Shown piece after piece: positions 57,253-64,000 of a DNA stretch of 64,000 bases. Every line of letters starts with the position of its first letter. The stretch's first letter is position 1. A model generated the notes under the pieces. It saw only the letters and a program-made list of their open reading frames with translations. It was not told where the DNA came from and did not search any database. The position numbers and the translations under genes are program-made. Source of the stretch: Rhizobium lentis (GTDB taxonomy: Bacteria > Pseudomonadota > Alphaproteobacteria > Rhizobiales > Rhizobiaceae); the NCBI RefSeq assembly GCF_014200175.1, contig NZ_JACHBD010000001.1, positions 682,001 to 746,000 of the forward strand. The letters are read 5' to 3'.

Positions 57253-58212
57253 ATGACTACTCGCAGACAGACACTGGGCCTTCTCGCAGCCGCAGCTTTG
57301 CTGCCGATCGCGCCGCGCTTCGCATTTTCCGCCGCACCGTTTTCGAATGTCGCGAATGCCGGATATTATAGATTTCACTTCGGCAACTTCGAAGTCACGG
57401 GTTTGTCGGACGGCACGATGGCGCTGCCCATGGCGAAAATCTACCAGAACGAGCCGATCGACGCGCTGCAACGCAAGCTCGACGAGAATTTTCTCGGCGA
57501 GGAGCCGCACATTTCCATCAACGCCTATCTGGTGAACGACGGTGAGCGTCTTGTTCTGATAGACGCAGGAACTGGGACCCTATTCGGGCCTGGGGCTGGC
57601 AAGCTTATTCAGGCACCTCGAGCGCTCGGGATACCGGGCTGATCAGGTCGATGGGGTCATCCTAACTCATATCCATGCCGATCACTCCGGCGGCCTCACC
57701 GTAGATGGCAAGACACAGTTTCCGAATGCAACGATTCACGTGGCCGACCGGGAGTACGATTCTGGATCGATCGCGAAGGTCTGACGTCGGTGACAGAAGA
57801 GATAGGCAAGGACCTTCAACGCGCACTTGATGCCCTCGCTCCGTATATCGCAACGGGCAAGGTTGCGCGTTTCGCCGACGACGCCGATCCCCTGCCGAAC
57901 TTCGGCTCGATCCTGAGGCCCGGCCATACGCCGGGGCACAGCTCGATCGTTCTAAAGGCCAACGATGGTCAGCGGCTGGTCTTCTGGGGGGATGTGATCC
58001 ATGGCGACTACGTCCAGTTCGATGAGCCCGACGTGTTCGTCACGTTTGACGTCGACGGAACTGCCGCGGCAGCAACCCGTGCGGTGGCCTTGGCAGACGC
58101 CGCTGATGGACGTTATCTCGTCGCGGGCGCTCATCTTCCGTTCCCCGGCATCGGACACGTAGCCAGAGACACAACTCTCTACCGCTTCATCCCCTGGAAC
58201 TACGTAGAGTAA
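57253..58212 (+). pseudogene. Metallo-beta-lactamase-fold hydrolase with two compensating frameshifts
   Basis: The frame from ATG 57253 has a Tat-like signal (MTTRRQTLGLLAAAALLPIA) and the N-terminal MBL strands (ISINAYLVNDGERLVLIDAG), then stops at 57642. One extra G near 57613 accounts for this: in the next frame HLERSGYRADQVDGVILTH, then IHADHSGGLT, supplies the zinc site, continuing to VADREYD. A lost T near 57761 restores the first frame with FWIDREGLTS, then GHTPGHSSIVL and FWGDVIHGDY. The whole is a complete family member of about 319 residues. As sequenced, no product contains the zinc motif. Confidence 0.85.
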
Positions 58213-58247
58213 CGAGACGGCACCTGCGGCGCATTCGAGCCTCAGAC

Positions 58248-58560
58248 TTAGCCAGGTGCATTGGCTGGTACCGGAGCCGCTCGGCCCCGTCGAGAAAGGA
58301 GCCCCCGACGGGAACTTCGAGTTCTTTGCCACGATAAGTGCCCGCAGGCGGCCGCCTCGGTGATGATCAGCGAATAGCTGTCGTGGGTGTTGGCGCGCAA
58401 ATTCTGCGGCGTGCGAATGACGTGATTAACTTTGCATAGCTGATCGCCCCGATCGGCAGGGCTTCGATCGTCGCTTGGAACGGGCTGTGTTCCGAGGTGC
58501 CGAACTCCAGCGACCCGATCGTCGCCGCATCGATATCGCGCCATAGATTGAACTGCGCCT
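58248..58560 (-). pseudogene. Remnant of an AraC-type regulator (N-terminal ligand domain), several frameshifts
   Basis: Pieces in three frames join into one protein text. DIDAATIGSLEFGTSEHSPF and QATIEALPIGAISYAK come first. VNHVIRTPQNLRANTHDSYS and LIITEA follow one shift later. GTYRGKELEVPVGGSFLDGA and ERLRYQP follow another. This resembles the AraC_binding_2 domain; the HTH is absent. Just right of it (58570-58725) the plus strand ends a frame with PQEMFARLGIRADIASYKPV, another gene tail of unknown identity. The region is a junk yard of decayed genes. Confidence 0.55.
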
Positions 58561-58740
58561 AGAGTTGAGACCCGATGGCAGATTGTCGGACGAAAATATC
58601 GTTTTCTGCACGTGGCGCTGGCAGCCGTCGCGGCCGCCCACAAGGCCGCCAATTGATCCGCAGGAGATGTTTGCCCGTCTTGGCATTCGCGCCGATATCG
58701 CCAGCTACAAGCCTGTCGCGGCTTAAAATAACGCGCCGGC

Positions 58741-60144
58741 TCAGGCGCCGGCCGGCGCGCGTTCCCGGCGAAGGAGAAGATAGAAGCGTGCGCAGAGCAT
58801 GACGGCAGCAGCTGCCAGCCCGACGAGGAAGCCGAACCAGATGCCGATGCCGCCGAAGCCGAGAGGGAAGGCAAAGGCCCAGGCGAGGAAAAAGCCGATC
58901 GGCCAATAGGCGATCAGCGCCATGATCATCGGCACGCGCGCATCTTTCAGGCCGCGCAGCAATCCGTTGGCGATCACCTGCAGCCCGTCGACGAGCTGGA
59001 AGAGCCCGGCAACGACGATCAGCGGGCCGGCATAGGCCAGAACTTGCGGCGCCTCGGGCGAGTTGACGTCGAGAAACCAGCTGCCGAGGAATTGCGGCAT
59101 GGTGGCAAAGAGCACCGAACCCACTGCCGAGATCGCACAGGCGATGACGACAACCATGATCGAAGCGCGCGCCAGTCCGTCATGATCGCCCTGCCCGTGC
59201 GCCACACCGACGCGCACTGTCGCCGCCTGGCTGAGGCCGAGCGGAATCATGAAGGCGATCGAGGCCCATTGCAGGGCGATGCCATGCGCGGCAAGCTCGA
59301 TAGTGCCGATATAGCCCATCAAGAGCGATGCCACCGTGAACAGGCTGACCTCGGCAAGCACGGTGACGCTGATCGGCAGGCCGAGCCGGATGACCTCGAG
59401 CAGCGCATGCCAATCGGGCTTCCAGAACCGCACGAATATCTCATAGCGGCGCGTCTCCTCCCGCCCCTGGACGAAAGCGAGAATGAAGAGGAAACCAGCT
59501 GCCTGCACCACGACCGACACGATTGCCGCGCCCTCCAGCCCCATCGCCGGTAAGCCGAAATGGCCGAGCACCAGGGCATAGGCAAAGATCGCGTTCATCA
59601 CCAGCGTGACGATGGTGACGTTGAGGATAATGCCCGCCTTGCCGATGGCGCTGACAAGCGCCCGCATGACGTTGAAAAGCAGGGCCGGAAGCACGCCGAA
59701 CTGGCCAATCAGGATATAACCGTGCGCGAGCCTGGCCACCTCCGGCTTCTGCTGCGCAAACAGCAGGATCTGTTCCGCATTGAAAAAGGCCGGTTGCACG
59801 ACGATCCAGAACCCGATCACCACCCACAGGCCCATGCGCAGCGATCGGCGCACCGAGACGACGTCGCCGCGGCCATAGGCTTGCGCCACCATCGGAATGA
59901 CGGCGATGGCAAAGCCCGAACCGAAGATCAGGATCGTGAACAGGAACTGTGCCGACAGCACCATGGCCGCCAGCTGCTCGGCGCCGAGACGCCCGACGAT
60001 CATCACGTCGGTCGTGTGTATGCCGAGCTGGGCAAGCTGCGCGCCGATCAGCGGAATGCCGAGCGCCAGCGTCGCACGGAAATGTGCGCTCCAGCGATTA
60101 TCGTTTGTCGGCGCAAGCCTGCGCGCGTCGATCGGCGTGTCCAT
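58741..60144 (-). CDS. MATE-family efflux transporter
   Basis: This 467-residue protein has twelve predicted helices in two halves. The N-terminal ATLALGIPLIGAQLAQLGIH, then TTDVMIVGRLGAEQLAAMVL, and the second-half LGLPISVTVLAEVSLFTVAS are NorM/DinF-type MATE signatures. It would export cationic drugs or metabolites by Na+ or H+ antiport. It lies in the same direction as the MFS exporter upstream, 145 bases away. Confidence 0.92.
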   Translation of the reverse strand: MDTPIDARRLAPTNDNRWSAHFRATLALGIPLIGAQLAQLGIHTTDVMIVGRLGAEQLAAMVLSAQFLFTILIFGSGFAIAVIPMVAQAYGRGDVVSVRRSLRMGLWVVIGFWIVVQPAFFNAEQILLFAQQKPEVARLAHGYILIGQFGVLPALLFNVMRALVSAIGKAGIILNVTIVTLVMNAIFAYALVLGHFGLPAMGLEGAAIVSVVVQAAGFLFILAFVQGREETRRYEIFVRFWKPDWHALLEVIRLGLPISVTVLAEVSLFTVASLLMGYIGTIELAAHGIALQWASIAFMIPLGLSQAATVRVGVAHGQGDHDGLARASIMVVVIACAISAVGSVLFATMPQFLGSWFLDVNSPEAPQVLAYAGPLIVVAGLFQLVDGLQVIANGLLRGLKDARVPMIMALIAYWPIGFFLAWAFAFPLGFGGIGIWFGFLVGLAAAAVMLCARFYLLLRRERAPAGA

Positions 60145-60289
60145 GACACCAGTCCTGTGATTGAAATCTGCAACGCCGCGTAATGAAGCGGCAAAATATC
60201 ATTCGGACTTAGATCAAAGCCTCGCAAAGAACTACCCCAGAACGAGAAGATGATGAAAAATTCATCATGACATCACTATTTCTGATTGA

Positions 60290-61534
60290 TCAGCCCGCCG
60301 CTTCCAGCGCCTCGGCCGGCTCACGGAGCCTAACCCTGGTGAGGAATACCCCGGCAGCCAGCAGGATGAGCACGGCGGCGGTGAGATAAGGCGCACCGGC
60401 AAAGGTGACGGGTGCCTCGGGCCGCGTGAAATAGCCGAACATCTGCGTGAAGATCAACGGCCCGACGATCGTGGTGATGCTGCTGAGGCTGGTCAGGGCG
60501 CCCTGCAGCTCGCCCTGCGCCGAAGGCGGCACTTTGCCGGCGGCGATGCTGCGCAGCGGCGGATCGGCGACGTTTTCGATGACAGTCGCGACGATGACGA
60601 CGTAGACGACCCACCCCTCCCAGGCGAAGGCATAGCCGGTCAGTCCCGCAGCCGAGAAGCACAGGCCGAGGAGAGCGGTCTTCCACTCGCCGAGCAGGGG
60701 CACGATCCGCGGCAGAACGAACCCCATGACGAGCGCGGCACCGATCCCGTAGATACCGAGCGACAGGCCGATCTGGCCCTCGCTCCAGCCGTAACGATAG
60801 GTCGAGACGAACGACCAGACGGAGGGATAGACGGCATGCGCCAGGAAAAACAGGAACATCACGAGGCTGACCCAGCCGATGCCGGGGTAGTCGCGCATCT
60901 GGCGAAGCGCGCCGAGCGGGTTGGCGCGCTTCCACTCGAAGCGGCGGCGATTCTTCGCTTCCAGCGTTTCCGGCAGCAGGAAACAGGCGGCAATAAAATT
61001 GAGAAGCGACAGCGCTGCCGCGCCAAGAAACGGCACGCGCGGTCCGAACTCTCCGAGGAACCCGCCGATGACGGGGCCGATCGTGAAGCCGACGCCAAAG
61101 GCGATGCCGATCAGGCCGAAATTCTTCGCCCGGTTCTCCTCGGTGCTGATATCGGCGATATAGGCCGAGCAGGTGGCGAAGCTGCCGCCGCTGATGCCGG
61201 CAAGCACGCGGCCGACAAACAGCATCCAGAAGCTGGTGGCGATGCCGCAGATGAAATTGTCGATCGCAAAGGTCAGCACCGACAATAAAAGGATCGGCCG
61301 GCGGCCGAAACGGTCCGACAAGTTTCCGAGCAGCGGCGCGAACAGGAACTGCATGCCGGCATAGACGAGCATCAGCCAGCCACCGTCGATTGCCGCATCG
61401 CTGACGCTGCCGCCGGTCAGCTGTTCCAGATAGGCCGGCAGCACCGGCATGATGATGGCGATGCCGATAATGTCGAGGAAGAGGATGATGAAGACCAGGA
61501 AAAGGCCGCGGCGAACGAACTTCGGATCAAGCAT
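60290..61534 (-). CDS. MFS transporter, TetA-like (DHA1 family)
   Basis: This 414-residue protein has twelve helices. Motif A is seen as PLLGNLSDRFGRRPILLLSV and the motif C-like GIAFGVGFTIGPVIGGFLGE. The N-terminal GLFLVFIILFLDIIGIAIIM, then PVLPAYL, and the ADPPLRSIAAGKVPPSAQGE loop are characteristic of TetA-type proton antiporters (TCR/Tet). The substrate may be a drug or a cell metabolite; no TetR regulator is next to it. Confidence 0.92.
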   Translation of the reverse strand: MLDPKFVRRGLFLVFIILFLDIIGIAIIMPVLPAYLEQLTGGSVSDAAIDGGWLMLVYAGMQFLFAPLLGNLSDRFGRRPILLLSVLTFAIDNFICGIATSFWMLFVGRVLAGISGGSFATCSAYIADISTEENRAKNFGLIGIAFGVGFTIGPVIGGFLGEFGPRVPFLGAAALSLLNFIAACFLLPETLEAKNRRRFEWKRANPLGALRQMRDYPGIGWVSLVMFLFFLAHAVYPSVWSFVSTYRYGWSEGQIGLSLGIYGIGAALVMGFVLPRIVPLLGEWKTALLGLCFSAAGLTGYAFAWEGWVVYVVIVATVIENVADPPLRSIAAGKVPPSAQGELQGALTSLSSITTIVGPLIFTQMFGYFTRPEAPVTFAGAPYLTAAVLILLAAGVFLTRVRLREPAEALEAAG

Positions 61535-61822
61535 GAGCCATCTCTACAGCGATTGTTTCTGAGAAGACGATCTCGTCGCCGCTAAGGTGACATAACTCAG
61601 AAAGAAACCTGAAACAATACGTGAACATTTCAAAGTTTTTGATGCAGCCGTACGGGAAGTTTATGAAATCCCTCAACCGCCCGGCGCGCCCGGGTGGTCG
61701 GCGCCTTTGCAATCACGGCGACGACGCGCTTGCTGCCGGCGTGCGTTATCCCGAGCATATGCTGCGGCATATGGATAGTGAGAGAATGACCGGCGCGCAA
61801 GCGACGGGTAATCACTTCTCCC
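61535..61822. other. Intergenic region, no gene seen
   Basis: About 290 bases between the MFS gene and the metallopeptidase gene, both minus strand. The AT-rich part around 61600-61650 likely contains the MFS promoter. No hairpin or small gene could be supported. Confidence 0.45.
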
Positions 61823-62743
61823 TCAAACCGGCCCCGAGAACGTATCGCAGGCCGACAGCTGACCGCTGTCGAAACCGCGCTTGAACCATCTGACGCGCTG
61901 TTGCGAGGTGCCGTGGTTGAAACTCTCGGGCACGACGTAACCCTGCGACCGTTTCTGCAGCGTATCGTCACCGATCTGCTGGGCGGCGTTCAGCGCCTCC
62001 TCCAGATCGCCGGATTCCAGCAGGCCCTTCTGCTCGGTATATTTACCCCAGATGCCCGCGAAGCAGTCGGCCTGCAGCTCGACGCGCACCGACATCTTGT
62101 TGGCTTCGTCCTCGCTCATACGCTGGCGGGCCTGATTGAATTTCGGCAGGATACCGAGCAGATTCTGAACATGGTGGCCGACTTCGTGCGCGACGACATA
62201 GGCTTCGGCGAAATCGCCCGAAGCGCCGAACCGGTCGGAGAGTTCCTGGAAGAAATCCGTGTCGAGATAGACCTTGTGATCGCCTGGGCAGTAGAATGGA
62301 CCGGTCGCGGCAGAGGCAAAGCCGCAGGCCGATTGCGTTTGTCCCGAGAAGAGCACGAGGCGCGGCTCCTGGTAATTCTGCCCCTGCGCCTGGAAGATGC
62401 CGTTCCATGTATCCTCGGTCTCGGCGAGCACAGTGCGCATAAAGGCGGTCATCTCGTCATTGGCGGGCGTGCGTGTTCCTTCGGACTGGCTCTGCTCGTA
62501 GCCGGGCCCGCTGGTCATGCTGCCGGTGTCGAGCACCTGCAGCAGGTCGATGCCCATCAGCTTGAAGATGAAATAGATGACGACGAGGAAGATGATCGTG
62601 CCGATGCTCAAGCCGCCGCCGGCGCGGCGAACGCCGCCGCCGGAAGGAAAGTTGAAGCCGCCGCCACGGCCGAACCCGCCGCCGCCCGGATCGCCGCGGC
62701 GATCCTCGATATTGTCGGACTGACGCCGGCCTCTCCAATCCAT
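61823..62743 (-). CDS. Neutral zinc metallopeptidase (YpfJ family), membrane-anchored
   Basis: This protein of 306 residues begins MDWRGRRQSDNIEDRRGDPG, the family opening, then a Gly-rich stretch and one membrane helix (IGTIIFLVVIYFIFKLMGID). The catalytic domain has the zinc motif AYVVAHEVGHHVQNLLGI and the third-ligand region VELQADCFAGIWGKY; the end MxHGTSQQR...FKRGF is family-like. Likely periplasmic-facing peptidase (PF04228). ATG 62743 is favoured over 62761 by homology. Confidence 0.92.
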   Translation of the reverse strand: MDWRGRRQSDNIEDRRGDPGGGGFGRGGGFNFPSGGGVRRAGGGLSIGTIIFLVVIYFIFKLMGIDLLQVLDTGSMTSGPGYEQSQSEGTRTPANDEMTAFMRTVLAETEDTWNGIFQAQGQNYQEPRLVLFSGQTQSACGFASAATGPFYCPGDHKVYLDTDFFQELSDRFGASGDFAEAYVVAHEVGHHVQNLLGILPKFNQARQRMSEDEANKMSVRVELQADCFAGIWGKYTEQKGLLESGDLEEALNAAQQIGDDTLQKRSQGYVVPESFNHGTSQQRVRWFKRGFDSGQLSACDTFSGPV

Positions 62744-62979
62744 CTTCGTTCTCCCCGACAATGCCCATGCTTCTTACTTCAGGAATCTATATATCCGTCG
62801 ATGGCGGGAATTCCAGCGACTTCATCGGGCGACATGGCCTGCTCTTTTGTGGCATACGATCGTGGCGAGCGCGCAGCCGATCGGCACACCGCTTCAGATA
62901 AAGAAGGCGCCCTAAGCGCTTGACGGGAGTCCCGCTTTGGCTCTTCCTGATCGGGAGAAGAATTCGGGAGGACAAGGCG

Positions 62980-64000
62980 ATGAAGGCCGTACGGCTGGAA
63001 GCAACCGGAAAATTGCAGCTCTGCGAGATCAGCAAGCCCGTGCCGGGGCCGGGCGAATTGCTGGTCCGCATTGAGGCTTGCGGCATCTGCGGCACCGACC
63101 GCCATATCTTCCATGGCGAATTTCCTTCCAAGCCGCCGGTGACGCTCGGCCATGAATTTGCCGGTATCGTCGAGGCGGTCGGCAGCGGCGTGACCGATTT
63201 TCTCCCGGGCATGCGCGTGACCGGGGATCCCAACATTTCTTGCGGCGGCTGCGAGGAATGCCGGCGCGGCCGCCTCAATCTCTGCCGGAGGCTGCAGGCG
63301 ATCGGCATCCATCGCGACGGCGGTTTTGCCGAATATGTCTGCATGCCTGAAAGCCAGGCTTTCGCCCTGCCGACCGATCTCGATCCGCTGCACGGCGCCT
63401 TCTGCGAACCGCTGGCCTGCTGCATTCACGGCGTCGATCTCGCCGGGCTGAGAACCGGCGCGTCGGCCATCGTGCTCGGCGGCGGCGTCATCGGCCTGCT
63501 CACCCTGCAGCTGGCCAGGCTTGCCGGGGCGACCCGGATCGTGCTGGTGACGCGCAGTGCCGAAAAGCGGCGGCTGGCCGAAAGCCTCGGCGCGACGGCA
63601 ACGGCCGATCCCGGTAACGGCGACATCGTTGCCCGCATCATCGCCGAAGACGGACTGCTGCCCGGCGGCGCCGATGTCGTCTTCGAATGCGCCGGCGTGG
63701 CCGAGACCATGCAGCAGGCGCCCCGGCTTGCGCGGCGCGGCGGCACTGCCGTCATTCTCGGTGTGATGCCGCAGGGCGCGACGATCGAAATCGAACCCTT
63801 CGATCTGCTGTTTCGCGAAGTCGCGCTGATAAGCTCCTTCGTCAACCCCTTCACTCATGGCCGCGCCGCCGACCTCATCGGCTCCGGCAGGATCAAGGTC
63901 GAGCCGCTGATATCCCGGCGGATCGGGCTCGATGAAGCCCCGGAATCGATCACCAATTCGGCGCGCGGCGGCGAAATCCGGGTGCTCGTCGTGCCGAACG
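62980..64000 (+). CDS. Zinc-dependent alcohol dehydrogenase (sorbitol-dehydrogenase-like), partial at right edge
   Basis: The frame runs from ATG 62980 (GGGAGG 8 bases upstream) to the window end with no stop; at least 340 residues. Catalytic zinc: EACGICGTDRHIFHGEFP and LGHEFAGIVE; structural zinc: CGGCEECRRGRLNLCRR; NAD site: IVLGGGVIGLLTLQLARLAG. This is the medium-chain polyol or threonine-type dehydrogenase fold. The substrate, probably a sugar alcohol, cannot be told. Only a few C-terminal residues are missing. Confidence 0.9.
   Translation, partial: MKAVRLEATGKLQLCEISKPVPGPGELLVRIEACGICGTDRHIFHGEFPSKPPVTLGHEFAGIVEAVGSGVTDFLPGMRVTGDPNISCGGCEECRRGRLNLCRRLQAIGIHRDGGFAEYVCMPESQAFALPTDLDPLHGAFCEPLACCIHGVDLAGLRTGASAIVLGGGVIGLLTLQLARLAGATRIVLVTRSAEKRRLAESLGATATADPGNGDIVARIIAEDGLLPGGADVVFECAGVAETMQQAPRLARRGGTAVILGVMPQGATIEIEPFDLLFREVALISSFVNPFTHGRAADLIGSGRIKVEPLISRRIGLDEAPESITNSARGGEIRVLVVPN

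Noticed and set aside
58248..58874. A single 208-codon minus-strand gene after the metallo-hydrolase
   Set aside because: Only short parts resemble a protein family and they lie in three different frames; treated as a pseudogene relic.

Overview
The window looks like chromosome from a Rhizobium of the R. leguminosarum / R. etli / R. phaseoli group. Base composition is GC-rich and coding capacity is typical of Rhizobiales. The strongest pointer is the cinR-cinI-cinS quorum-sensing locus at 23.1-24.9 kb, supported by a long alphaproteobacterial rpoD, a B12-dependent metH, dispersed rhizobial palindromic repeats and several rhizobia-type small proteins. Assignments come from reading translations and motifs by eye; no database search was run.

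Layout. 0-6.5 kb: a sugar ABC importer operon on the minus strand (binding protein, two permeases, a Gfo/Idh/MocA oxidoreductase cut by the window edge), divergent from a BadF-type sugar kinase and a GntR/UTRA regulator. This fits amino-sugar (N-acetylglucosamine-like) uptake. 6.5-12.1 kb: a decayed toxin-antitoxin relic, metH, and a divergent AGE-family sugar isomerase. 12.2-19.7 kb: a polyamine/opine-type ABC importer co-directional with a hydantoin/Asp-Glu racemase, a flavin-reductase-like protein and a DUF336 protein, with a divergent FadR-type GntR regulator. 19.7-25.4 kb: small proteins, a GIY-YIG protein, the cin locus and a stand-alone receiver protein. 25.5-29.2 kb: a gene-poor stretch with a CAT-anticodon tRNA, a degenerate second copy of it, and small membrane or secreted proteins. 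29.6-38.6 kb: small accessory genes (SIMPL protein, YjbQ, DUF922, DUF427, B3/4, broken EamA, AraC, APH-like kinase) separated by repeats. 38.7-41.0 kb: a tandem pair of proline-rich DUF930 proteins and a GYD protein. 41.4-50.7 kb: rpoD, GFA protein, tdh-kbl, recQ and dnaG, all on the minus strand. 50.7-54.6 kb: a candidate untranslated transcript with a strong terminator, a conserved hypothetical, a yqeY-like gene and carA. 54.7-64 kb: a sulfite-oxidase-family enzyme, LysR with a broken metallo-hydrolase, a regulator relic, MATE and MFS exporters, a neutral zinc metallopeptidase, and a zinc alcohol dehydrogenase running off the right edge.

Recurring themes. (1) Good operator candidates sit in divergent promoter regions: 4625-4772, 10758-10777, 18845-18860 and 23936-23952. 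(2) There are many dispersed palindromic repeats, including a ~356 bp element with terminal inverted repeats present twice in opposite orientation (33409-33765 and 52242-52597). (3) There is an unusual number of one-base frameshifts (antitoxin relic, GIY-YIG, DUF1428, EamA, metallo-hydrolase, AraC relic). These are either real decay in accessory DNA or residual sequencing errors. No CRISPR array, rRNA, prophage or intact transposase gene was seen.
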